From contig JAFTLD010000019.1 in NCBI GenBank assembly GCA_017452945.1, positions 5,037-69,036 on the forward strand: a DNA stretch of 64,000 bases, written 5' to 3'. The notes below the pieces were generated by a model, which worked only from the letters and a program-made list of their open reading frames with translations, made no database searches and had not been told where the DNA came from. Both the position numbers and the translations under genes were made by a program. Below, one piece after another: positions 35,833 through 43,810 of this stretch; position 1 is the first letter of the stretch, and each line of letters starts with the position of its first letter. The DNA is from Clostridia bacterium (lineage in GTDB: Bacteria > Bacillota_A > Clostridia > Oscillospirales > CAG-272).

Positions 35833-36912
35833 ATGCCCCATCCCTACGGAAGAAATATCAAGCTGGATATTCGAGGCGGCTCGCACGATCCCGAGATCTC
35901 CATGACGCTCGCGGGGCTGCCCGCAGGCATTGCCGTTGACAAGGACGTGCTCAAGGCCTTTATGGCACGACGCGCCCCCGGACAGAATGCATGGTCCACC
36001 CCGCGCCGCGAGGCGGATCTGCCACACTTTACGCGCGGCATGACCAAGGGCGAGGACGGTATACTTTATACCGACGGCACGCCCATCGAGGCGGTCATTT
36101 ATAACACCAATACCCGCTCGTCCGACTACAACTGCGACGTTCCCCGTCCCGGGCATGCCGATCTCGCCGCGCGCCTGAAATACGGTGAGCAGGTCGATCT
36201 GCGCGGTGGCGGCCATTTTTCGGGACGCCTGACCGCTCTTATGTGCGTCGCGGGCGGCATTTGCCTGCAGTATTTGGCAACGCGCGGCATCCGGATCGCT
36301 GCGCACGCGCTGGCCATTGGCGGTGTACAGGACACGCCCTATGATCCCGTTGACAATACGCTCCCCGCTTATGCCGAGTCGGATTTCCCCGTGCTTTTCG
36401 CTGCCGCAGGTGAACAAATGAAGGCCGCCATTGCCCAAGCGCATGCCGAGGGGGACTCGGTGGGCGGCTTGATCGAATGCAAGATCGCAGGCGTTCCCGC
36501 AGGGCTTGGAGAGCACATGTTTGCTTCGGTTGAGCAAAGCATCAGTGCTGCCGTTTGGGGCATTCCCGCAGTCAAGGGTATTTCGTTCGGTGCAGGCTTT
36601 GACGTGGCCGACATGCTCGGCTCGCAGAATAACGATCCCATCCTTGCCGATGGCGAACGCATCTATACCGCTACAAACAACGCCGGGGGAATCCTTGGCG
36701 GCATGACTTACGGCATGCCCGTTCTCTTCACGGTTGCCATCAAGCCCACGCCATCGATTGCAAAAGAGCAGCAAAGCGTCAGCCTCTCGCGCATGGAAAA
36801 CACTACGCTCAAAATTCAAGGCAGACACGACCCCTGCATCGTGCCGCGTGCCGTCCCCGTTGTGGAGGCCGCGGCAGCACTTGCCGTGACCGATCTTTTA
36901 CTTGACCTGTAA
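35833..36912 (+). CDS. aroC: Chorismate synthase, divergent N-terminus
   Basis: 359 aa, flavin-dependent 1,4-elimination giving chorismate. Recognised by NTRSSDYN, GGGHFSGRLTALMCVAGG, the long ESIKC-like GGLIECKIAGVPAGLGEHMF, VKGISFGAGFD, NNAGGILGGMTYGMPV and C-terminal GRHDPCIVPRAVPVVEA. The usual FGESHG near the N-terminus is replaced by IRGGSHDPEI, keeping the catalytic-type His but not the surrounding Glu and Gly. Length is normal. AAAGGAG ribosome site. Confidence 0.94.
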   Translation: MPHPYGRNIKLDIRGGSHDPEISMTLAGLPAGIAVDKDVLKAFMARRAPGQNAWSTPRREADLPHFTRGMTKGEDGILYTDGTPIEAVIYNTNTRSSDYNCDVPRPGHADLAARLKYGEQVDLRGGGHFSGRLTALMCVAGGICLQYLATRGIRIAAHALAIGGVQDTPYDPVDNTLPAYAESDFPVLFAAAGEQMKAAIAQAHAEGDSVGGLIECKIAGVPAGLGEHMFASVEQSISAAVWGIPAVKGISFGAGFDVADMLGSQNNDPILADGERIYTATNNAGGILGGMTYGMPVLFTVAIKPTPSIAKEQQSVSLSRMENTTLKIQGRHDPCIVPRAVPVVEAAAALAVTDLLLDL

Positions 36913-36922
36913 AGGAGCTTTT

Positions 36923-37741
36923 ATGTATTATTTACCTACCGATTATTTGGTTTTAACCGCTATCCGCGACAAAAAGACCGCGCTTGATACGCTGTTGGAG
37001 GCTGCTTGCGCCTCTCTGCCCTATCCCTTATCCAAGGACGCGCTTGCGTTCTCCTTAGGCAAGCTGCGTACAGGCGGCTATATCAAGGGCTACGCACTGA
37101 CCGAAAAGGGCTTGACTTTTTTCAAGAGCAACAAGAAATTTTTGGAAAGCAAGAGCCGTGCCGATGCGCGTCTTTGCCAACTTTTATGTGTTGAGCAGGT
37201 CACAGGAACAATTACCCCTTACGAGCTTTCCGACTCAGCTTACGTTGAGGCTTGCGACGCCCTGCGACGCAAATACAGCATCCCCTCGCCCGATTTTACC
37301 GTTGAGCAAGGCGAGAATTCCCTGATCCTGCGCTTCGCAGGCTATGGCAGCGAGGACCAAGACGAATACACCGACGAGCAAAGCATTGCGATCAACGCCC
37401 CCTCTCTTTGCGCGCTTGCACATACTTTTGTGCAGTTTTATAAGGATGGCAGACACCATAAATGCTGCCTGTACGCCGACGGTGCGCCCGCTTACGTGGC
37501 AACCGTCAGCATAAACGACGACACCACACGTTTGAATATTTCCAAGATCCTTTTCAACCGTCAACGCTTTATCGGGAAATGCGACGGGAACCTTGATTAC
37601 GCGCAATGCGGTGACAGCGTTTTTGATCGCACGGACTCCAAGATAGACGAATACGTGCTTTTGGCAATGCTGGAAACCGAACGCATCTTGCTTGAGGATT
37701 TCCCCTATGAGGACGTTGAGATTTTATGGGAGATGTGCTGA
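36923..37741 (+). CDS. Unknown protein encoded inside the shikimate operon
   Basis: 272 aa from ATG 36923 (AAAGGAG six bases upstream), unrecognised. The first ~75 residues look like a winged helix (SKDALAFSLGKLRTGGYIKGYALTEKGLTFF). A central ~100-residue beta-rich part follows (NSLILRFAGYGSEDQDEYT), and the C-terminus is acidic. No membrane segment or known catalytic motif. Tightly packed: 10 bp after aroC and one base before aroE/K, so it is made with the pathway enzymes. It could be a regulator or an assembly factor; this is inference. Confidence 0.85.
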   Translation: MYYLPTDYLVLTAIRDKKTALDTLLEAACASLPYPLSKDALAFSLGKLRTGGYIKGYALTEKGLTFFKSNKKFLESKSRADARLCQLLCVEQVTGTITPYELSDSAYVEACDALRRKYSIPSPDFTVEQGENSLILRFAGYGSEDQDEYTDEQSIAINAPSLCALAHTFVQFYKDGRHHKCCLYADGAPAYVATVSINDDTTRLNISKILFNRQRFIGKCDGNLDYAQCGDSVFDRTDSKIDEYVLLAMLETERILLEDFPYEDVEILWEMC

Positions 37742-37742
37742 T

Positions 37743-38969
37743 ATGAGCAAATTTTATCTGATAGGCGAGCATCTCTCGCACAGCTTTTCACCCCAAATTC
37801 ACGCCATGCTGGGCAATCCCGATTACACCTTAAAGGAGCTTGCTCCCGACGAGGTCGGGGCGTTTGTCAAGCACGGAGATTACGTGGGCATGAACGTCAC
37901 CATTCCCTACAAGCAGGTCGTCATCCCCTTCCTTGACGAGCTGACTCCCGCTGCCCGAAAGTTGGGCGCGGTCAATACCGTCACGCGCCGCGCAGACGGC
38001 TCTTTACTTGGCGACAACACCGATTATTTCGGATTTTCTTATGCGCTTTCGTCCGCGGGCATTACTCTTGCGGGCAAAAAGGTGCTGATACTGGGCTCGG
38101 GCGGTGCATCCAAGACTGCAGTTGCGGTTGCACGCGATGCGGGCGCTGACGCGGTCGTGGTCGTTTCCCGCTCGGGAGAGGTCAATTACGACAACGTTTA
38201 CGACCTGCACAAAAACGCAGAAGTCATCATCAACTGCACGCCCGTGGGGATGTACCCCAAATCGGGTATCTCTGCCGTTGACCTTGCCAAATTCCCGTAC
38301 CTTTGCGGTGTGGCAGACATGATCTACAATCCCGCACGCACCGCATTCTTGGCTCAGGCCGAGCAGCTTGGGTTGCCGCGCACCAACGGTCTTTCCATGC
38401 TGGTCGCGCAAGCGGCAGCAGGTCACGAGCGCTTTACAGGCGCACCCGTAGATACCGCACAAATGGACAGAATCGTGCGCACCTTTGCCGCCGAGAGTGC
38501 CAATATCGTGTTGATCGGCATGCCGGGCTGCGGCAAAAGCACGATTGGCGCAGCGCTTGCCACCTTAACAGGCAAGAAATTCGTGGACACCGACGCGCTG
38601 ATCGTGCAAAAGGCCGACAAGCCCATTCCCAAAATTTTTGCCACCGAGGGCGAGGGTGCATTCCGCGCCTTGGAGCATCAGGTCGTGTGCGAGGTGGGCG
38701 TGGGACACGGTCAGATCATTGCCACGGGCGGCGGTGTGGTCACGCGCCCAGAAAATCAATATCCGCTCATGCAAAACAGCACGATTGTTTGGCTGACACG
38801 CCCGCTTGAAGATCTCCCTACCGACGGCAGACCGCTCTCGCAAGCGAACAGACTTGCCGACATGTACCGCATCCGCGAGCCGCTTTACCGCACGTTTGCG
38901 GACGTTCAAATTCCAAACGACGGCACGCCCGACGAGGTTGCCGCACGCATTATGGAGGTGATTTTATGA
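37743..38969 (+). CDS. aroE-aroK: Shikimate dehydrogenase - shikimate kinase fusion
   Basis: 408 aa. Residues 1-~250: shikimate dehydrogenase with GEHLSHSFSPQIHAML (shikimate site), NVTIPYKQVV (catalytic Lys), GDNTDYFGF, NADP loop LGSGGASKTAVAVAR and INCTPVGMYP. Residues ~255-408: shikimate kinase with Walker A LIGMPGCGKSTIG, DTDALIVQ, ATGGGVVTRPEN and TRPLEDLPTDGRPL. The fusion performs two consecutive NADPH- and ATP-dependent steps. ATG follows the preceding stop after one base; aroQ overlaps by 4 bp. Confidence 0.95.
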   Translation: MSKFYLIGEHLSHSFSPQIHAMLGNPDYTLKELAPDEVGAFVKHGDYVGMNVTIPYKQVVIPFLDELTPAARKLGAVNTVTRRADGSLLGDNTDYFGFSYALSSAGITLAGKKVLILGSGGASKTAVAVARDAGADAVVVVSRSGEVNYDNVYDLHKNAEVIINCTPVGMYPKSGISAVDLAKFPYLCGVADMIYNPARTAFLAQAEQLGLPRTNGLSMLVAQAAAGHERFTGAPVDTAQMDRIVRTFAAESANIVLIGMPGCGKSTIGAALATLTGKKFVDTDALIVQKADKPIPKIFATEGEGAFRALEHQVVCEVGVGHGQIIATGGGVVTRPENQYPLMQNSTIVWLTRPLEDLPTDGRPLSQANRLADMYRIREPLYRTFADVQIPNDGTPDEVAARIMEVIL

Positions 38970-39406
38970 AATTCTTAGTCATCAACGGCCCCAATCTCAA
39001 TTTGCTTGGCCGTCGTGAGCCTGCCATTTACGGCAACAAATCCTACGCTGCACTCTGCGAGCATATCAAGGCAACCGCAGGCGAGCTGGGCATTGAAATT
39101 GAAATCATGCAGACCAATCACGAGGGCGTGATCGTGGACGCGATTCAGGACGCGATTGACAAATACGACGGCATCGTCATCAACCCCGCCGCCTACACGC
39201 ACACAAGCGTTGCCATTGCCGATGCGATTGCCGCTGTGGAAATTCCCACAGCCGAAGTGCATCTTTCGGACGTGGACAGCCGCGAGGCCTTCCGTCACAT
39301 TTCTTACGTCACCCCCGTGTGCGTCGTACGCGTCACAGGCCTTGGCTTTTATAGCTACAGCGAGGCCATGCGCCAACTCTATGCACATCTTACCAAAAAC
39401 GATTGA
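38966..39406 (+). CDS. aroQ: 3-dehydroquinate dehydratase, type II
   Basis: 146 aa, dodecameric-type dehydratase making 3-dehydroshikimate. Motifs: INGPNLNLLGRREPAIYG (catalytic Tyr on the flexible loop), QTNHEGVIVDAIQDA, VINPAAYTHTSVAIADAI and PTAEVHLSDVDSREAFRH. Type II rather than type I (AroD). ATGA overlap with the fusion gene. Last gene of the operon; no terminator is visible, and the next promoter starts inside its stop codon. Confidence 0.96.
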   Translation: MKFLVINGPNLNLLGRREPAIYGNKSYAALCEHIKATAGELGIEIEIMQTNHEGVIVDAIQDAIDKYDGIVINPAAYTHTSVAIADAIAAVEIPTAEVHLSDVDSREAFRHISYVTPVCVVRVTGLGFYSYSEAMRQLYAHLTKND

Positions 39407-39431
39407 CAATTGTTTTGCTGTCTGCTATAAT
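39403..39431 (+). promoter_or_regulatory. Perfect consensus promoter overlapping the aroQ stop
   Basis: TTGACA (39403-39408), 17-bp spacer, TATAAT (39426-39431). The -35 box includes the aroQ TGA (39404-39406). Confidence 0.85.
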
Positions 39432-39460
39432 AGGCTTATCAAAGAATGGAGGATTCAACC

Positions 39461-40438
39461 GTGAAGCACATAGCAAAAATCGCGCTTGCCCTGCTGCTTT
39501 GTTCCACCGCCCTGCTCTCTGCCTGTGACAGCGGCACCGCTCCCGAGCAGACTACGCTGCCCGAATCGGATCCCGCAACCGAACAGACAACAGAGCAGAC
39601 AACAGAGCAGACAACAGAGCAGATAACAACCGAACCCGAAACACCTACAGAAATTGCAACAGAGGAGGAAACCATTGTGCCTAACGACGGTAAACCCAAG
39701 AAATTCTTTACACTCAGCTTTGACGACGGCATTACGCAGGATCTGAAGATCATCGAGATCCTCAAGAAATACGACGTCAAGTGTATTTCCTTCAATATCA
39801 ACACAGGCCTTTACGGTGCAAACTGGGCTTGGGTAGGTCAGGCGATCGGTGATCCCTCCATCCCCCATCAGCGCTTCACCAAGGAAGAGCTTGAAAGCGG
39901 CATTTACGACGGCTACGAGGTGCTGGTACACACACTCAACCACCCCTCGCTCAAAAATTACGACAAATCCTCTGCCAAAATCAAAAAAGAGGTTGGCAAG
40001 GACGCAGATAACATTGAAAAGCTGACAGGCGTGCGCCCCATCGGCATGGCTTGGCCGGGCGGTGACACCGAATACACCGACAAGACCATTGAGCTTGTAC
40101 TGGCAAATACCGACATCCGCTTTGCACGCGGCACCACCTCGACCTACACCTATGACTTACCCGAATACTTTATGAAGTGGATGCCCACCTGTTCTATCGT
40201 GGATGCCCGTTGCCTGACACTGGCACAGGAATTTATTGATGCCGAGTGTACCGAGGACATGCTCTTCTACGTTTGGGGACATGGCTACGAGTTGGATATG
40301 AACAACGGCAAGGGCTATGAAACCTTTGAGCAGCTGGTCAAGATGATGAGCGAGGCCGAGGACATTTACCTTGTCACCAACACCGAGTTCTATCAGATCT
40401 ACAAGGATCAGATCCCCTCTTGGAAAGAAGCCGAATAA
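39461..40438 (+). CDS. Polysaccharide deacetylase-like lipoprotein
   Basis: 325 aa from GTG 39461 (TGGAGG eight bases upstream; an ATG at 39446 lies within that site). Lipobox LSAC at about residue 22 and a Thr/Glu-rich linker with EQTT repeats (about 43-70). A NodB-type domain follows: FFTLSFDDGITQD (metal Asp pair), VLVHTLNHPSL (His motif), and FYVWGHGYEL near the end. Acts outside the membrane, probably deacetylating a glycan. It has its own perfect promoter but can also receive readthrough from aroQ. Confidence 0.88.
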   Translation: MKHIAKIALALLLCSTALLSACDSGTAPEQTTLPESDPATEQTTEQTTEQTTEQITTEPETPTEIATEEETIVPNDGKPKKFFTLSFDDGITQDLKIIEILKKYDVKCISFNINTGLYGANWAWVGQAIGDPSIPHQRFTKEELESGIYDGYEVLVHTLNHPSLKNYDKSSAKIKKEVGKDADNIEKLTGVRPIGMAWPGGDTEYTDKTIELVLANTDIRFARGTTSTYTYDLPEYFMKWMPTCSIVDARCLTLAQEFIDAECTEDMLFYVWGHGYELDMNNGKGYETFEQLVKMMSEAEDIYLVTNTEFYQIYKDQIPSWKEAE

Positions 40439-40445
40439 CAAAAAA

Positions 40446-40520
40446 GGTCGAGAGCTCGACCGTTGATAAAACCGAATCAAAAACGCAAAAGCAGAAGTTC
40501 AAACTGAACTTCTGCTTTTT
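40446..40520 (+). terminator. Terminator after the deacetylase gene
   Basis: Hairpin GGTCGAG/CTCGACC (40446-40461), then a stronger stem GCAGAAGTTCA (40491-40501), loop AAC, TGAACTTCTGC (40505-40515), followed by TTTTT. The second is a classical rho-independent terminator and may also act for the convergent gene. Confidence 0.85.
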
Positions 40521-40604
40521 GATATCAAAAGATGTAAAGAATCATCCGGAAATGCATCTTGCCAAACTCATCGTTTTTTCGCGCATGAATACGGGACTGT
40601 GCTA

Positions 40605-41408
40605 TTACCACTCCCGCCATTCTTCGGTGACGTCATCGTCGGAGTTGCGCAAGCCGTATGCCACGGCACTGCTTTGGATCAGCTCACAAATCGCCTCGCG
40701 CTCCACGGTTTCGATCATGGAATACTCGGTTTTCTCATTCAAATCATTGAGTGCCAAAACAAGCACCTTTACCTGCTCTAATATTTTCTGATCAGACGGC
40801 TCTTTGAGTCCTTCAAGCGAATCCAGATACCGCATCACTAAAAATTCGAGCTCTTCTACGTCTTTTTTTGTAAAGCCGCAATCCGCACAATCCTGCATGT
40901 ATTCGGTCATTGGAGCAATCACGGAATTCTGCAGTTGTTTTTTGTAATCCTCCATATTCATAGGCATCCATTGCGGCTCATGATCGATCCCCGGAAAGAT
41001 ATCATGTCTTCCCGGCATCGCAAACAAATCACCAAACTTCACCTTTTTGAGCCAACCGATCTTGTAAGGCTGTCCGACAATGACCGAATATCCGTCTTTA
41101 TGCTCAAGGCTGACAATCACAGCATCAACAGGCTTGCCGTTTGCAGAAGACACGGAGGCATTCCATGCAATGCCGCTGGCTTTGATTTTCCCTTCGTCTG
41201 CCAATTGCTTGTGGATTTGGGTCAGGTCATTCAGCACTTTTTGAGATTCGGGATGCTCGTTTCCATCGTAGCTTGCAGTCAATTCCACCGAATCATCCGA
41301 CAGCAAAACTGCTGCGAACGGATAAAACTCACGGTACTTTTTCATCTGCTCCTCTGCAAAGGGGAGCAGCTTATCAAGCAAAACTTCGCACTGTTCTTTC
41401 GGGGTCAT
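40605..41408 (-). CDS. Two-part cytosolic protein with DUF5713-like C-terminus
   Basis: 267 aa, no signal peptide. The N-terminal half (1-~145) is an alpha/beta domain (YREFYPFAAVLLSDDSVELTA, PVDAVIVSLEHKDGYSVIVG) resembling small immunity-type proteins. The C-terminal part (~150-267) is helical, with IETVEREAICELIQSSAVAYGL and a final EEWREW similar to DUF5713. Neither match can be confirmed here. It is 11 bp behind the lipoprotein gene 41420-42544 and is probably co-transcribed. Confidence 0.75.
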   Translation of the reverse strand: MTPKEQCEVLLDKLLPFAEEQMKKYREFYPFAAVLLSDDSVELTASYDGNEHPESQKVLNDLTQIHKQLADEGKIKASGIAWNASVSSANGKPVDAVIVSLEHKDGYSVIVGQPYKIGWLKKVKFGDLFAMPGRHDIFPGIDHEPQWMPMNMEDYKKQLQNSVIAPMTEYMQDCADCGFTKKDVEELEFLVMRYLDSLEGLKEPSDQKILEQVKVLVLALNDLNEKTEYSMIETVEREAICELIQSSAVAYGLRNSDDDVTEEWREW

Positions 41409-41419
41409 GATGATTCTCC

Positions 41420-42544
41420 TTAATCTTGATTTTCATATGACACAAGCTGCAAATTTCTGATCTCCATGGTGTGATAGAACGTGCCAATGGTCTCCCAGCC
41501 TACGTTCATGCCACCGATATAAAGCTCGGAAAGCGAATCCACCGTAAAATATCCGTCCTCCAAACCCTTTTCCAGCATATCCTCCAGATAAGGCTTGAGG
41601 TCGATCTCCACGTGTACCCATTCCCCGCTCGTGTCGGGTTTTTTCTTTTCATACAGCGTGCGGCCGCTGTTTTTGTATACATGTTTGGATCCGATGGAAT
41701 AGATCATAGCCCCCGAAGAGTCAGCCTTGCCGCCGTCGTAGCCGATATAGTGATTGGTCCTGTCGGCGCGGTTATCAAACAGTTGCACACCAAACCAACA
41801 AAAATCGTGGGTATCGGTGCCTTTTACGTAAAAGTACATCAAGAATTGCGCTGCGCGCACCCAGTCGCCCTCGATCGGAGTTTCCAAGAATTCGATCAGG
41901 CGAATATCCATGGAAAGCACCAAGCTATCTACGTCGCAGATCAGGAAGTCCATCTCTCTTCTCGACTCCAGGGATTGCGAGAAATTATCCTGCTCTACCA
42001 AAAGATGCGGCCAATAATCACCCTGCACCGCAGGTTTTCCGTGATAATACAGACTTGTATCAAGTTCAAAGGTCATCACGTTGTATTCGGGATCGTACCC
42101 AAAGCTTCTGCCCATGCCGTCCGTGATCACGGTCGGAGCGCTCTCCACGCGATTCTCCACCAGACAAGGGCCGGAATCCCACTGCGCAAGTCGCCAAACA
42201 GGGTTATCCGCTTCCCCACCGTAAAAATCATGCTCATCCAAAACGGAAAAGGCATCTCCGTTTGCGTGATCCTTTTGAGAGATCAGCTGTATACCATCTT
42301 TGAAAGTAAGATCGGGAATTATTTGCATATGTGTAATCTCCTCGGGCGCGGTTTCTTCGGGTTCTGCAGTACTCTGCACCGTGGTTGTAACCGTTGTCGT
42401 TTCCACTGTCGTTTCCTCAATCGCAGCGGTTGTATCAATCGGTGGGATTGGGGCATCCGGCTCGTCTTTGGCGCAAGCCGCAAAGATTGGTAAGCACATG
42501 GCTGCTGCCAACGCCAGCAGCGGCAATCTGTATTTCCTCATCAT
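41420..42544 (-). CDS. Lipoprotein with beta-rich, possibly carbohydrate-binding domain
   Basis: 374 aa. Signal peptide with lipobox FAAC at about residue 21-24, then a Thr/Glu/Pro-rich linker (about 28-68). A beta-rich domain of ~300 residues follows (GKPAVQGDYWPHLLVEQDN, SLVLSMDIRLIEF, GEWVHVEIDLKPYLE, LSELYIGGMNVGWETIGTF). The pattern of paired strands with exposed aromatics suggests a jelly-roll lectin or CBM. No catalytic pair can be named. Extracytoplasmic, 34 bp behind rtcB. Confidence 0.75.
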   Translation of the reverse strand: MMRKYRLPLLALAAAMCLPIFAACAKDEPDAPIPPIDTTAAIEETTVETTTVTTTVQSTAEPEETAPEEITHMQIIPDLTFKDGIQLISQKDHANGDAFSVLDEHDFYGGEADNPVWRLAQWDSGPCLVENRVESAPTVITDGMGRSFGYDPEYNVMTFELDTSLYYHGKPAVQGDYWPHLLVEQDNFSQSLESRREMDFLICDVDSLVLSMDIRLIEFLETPIEGDWVRAAQFLMYFYVKGTDTHDFCWFGVQLFDNRADRTNHYIGYDGGKADSSGAMIYSIGSKHVYKNSGRTLYEKKKPDTSGEWVHVEIDLKPYLEDMLEKGLEDGYFTVDSLSELYIGGMNVGWETIGTFYHTMEIRNLQLVSYENQD

Positions 42545-42578
42545 CCTTCTCCTTCATACAAGCTTGTAAAATTATCCA

Positions 42579-43766
42579 TTATCCCTCTCCGTCGGCAGTT
42601 TCTTCATCGCCCTCGGATCTGCTCGCCTTGAAATTGTACACGGGCAGGATCACATCCACAACGTCCACTGTGGGTTCAACAGTGTCCAGAATATCGTCAA
42701 TGCTTCTGTATGCCATGGGAGATTCATCGATCGTGGACTCGTTGACAGAGGTGGTGTAAATCCCTTTCATCGCCTCTCTGTATTCCTCAAGGGAAATGGC
42801 CGCCTTGGCTTCGGATCGCTTCATCAATCTGCCCGCACCGTGCGGGGCGGTATAATTCCATTCGGAATTGCCCTTGCCGCGACAGATCAGGCTGCCGTCA
42901 CGCATATTGATGGGAATGATCAGCCGCTGGTCTTTTTGAGCAGACACAGCGCCCTTGCGGAGAATGCCCTGCTCGGTATCAATGTAATTATGCACCGTGG
43001 CAAAGCTGTCTTCCACAATCCATCCCATCCGATCGATCAGTTTTTGCCCGATATCCTTTCGGCTGACGTCTGCATAGAGCTTGGCAATATTCATATCATG
43101 CAAATATTGCTCCTTATACTCACCCGATAGAAAGCATTGCTCCGGGGACAACGTGCTTTTGATATCCACCGGCCTGATCTTTTTGCGCACAGCCTCTGCG
43201 GGCGTAATGCCGTGGCAAATAAAGAACGCCACATCCTGATGATACAGTGCCACATCCTTCCCAAGACGCCTGCTGCCCGAATGTATGACCAGATACAGTC
43301 CTCCATCCATGCTTCGGTTCACCTCAATGAAGTGGTTTCCGCCGCCCAGCGTGCCCAACGATCGCATGACGACGTCGGTATGCAAGGCTTGAGCGCTGTA
43401 TAAATCCTCCAAGGGAATCTGTCTTATTGCGGGATTGGATCGGTGGAAAATAGCTGCACCAAAGGGAATCAACTCTCTGACCGCCCGATCCAATGCCTCA
43501 AAATTCACGTCTGTTTTCCGCAAACGGTACACCTGCATCCCGCATCCGATATCACTTCCCACGTATGCGGGATTGATCTTTTCTCCGATCGTCATAGACG
43601 TGCCCACCGTACACCCTGCAGAGGCGTGCATATCGGGCATCATGCGTATGACGCTGTCCTTCAGTTCCTCGGTGTTGCATATACGCAACACCTGTGCATA
43701 AGATTCACTATCCACGTTCAGAGCATATATGGTCGCCTTGTTGTATTTTCCTACAATATCGTACAT
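42579..43766 (-). CDS. rtcB: RtcB family RNA ligase
   Basis: 395 aa. Mn/GTP-dependent ligase that joins 2',3'-cyclic phosphate or 3'-phosphate ends to 5'-OH RNA. Motifs: MMPDMHASAGCTVGTSM, YVGSDIGCGMQVYRL (metal Asp/Cys), GTLGGGNHFIEV, VIHSGSRRLG, and the guanylated His in TAPHGAGRLMKRSEA (about 310). The compact length matches the shorter bacterial RtcB class. Surrounded by secreted-protein genes: 44 bp behind the large lipoprotein gene and 34 bp ahead of another. No RtcA or RtcR nearby. Confidence 0.93.
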   Translation of the reverse strand: MYDIVGKYNKATIYALNVDSESYAQVLRICNTEELKDSVIRMMPDMHASAGCTVGTSMTIGEKINPAYVGSDIGCGMQVYRLRKTDVNFEALDRAVRELIPFGAAIFHRSNPAIRQIPLEDLYSAQALHTDVVMRSLGTLGGGNHFIEVNRSMDGGLYLVIHSGSRRLGKDVALYHQDVAFFICHGITPAEAVRKKIRPVDIKSTLSPEQCFLSGEYKEQYLHDMNIAKLYADVSRKDIGQKLIDRMGWIVEDSFATVHNYIDTEQGILRKGAVSAQKDQRLIIPINMRDGSLICRGKGNSEWNYTAPHGAGRLMKRSEAKAAISLEEYREAMKGIYTTSVNESTIDESPMAYRSIDDILDTVEPTVDVVDVILPVYNFKASRSEGDEETADGEG

Positions 43767-43810
43767 ATTTGCTCCTTTGCGCGGATATTTTTACAGTTTT
43801 AATCTTTTGG

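Noticed and set aside
34594..36828. A 744-codon open frame antisense to aroA and aroC
   Set aside because: It lies exactly opposite two certain genes, lacks a domain pattern and has His/Arg-rich shadow composition.
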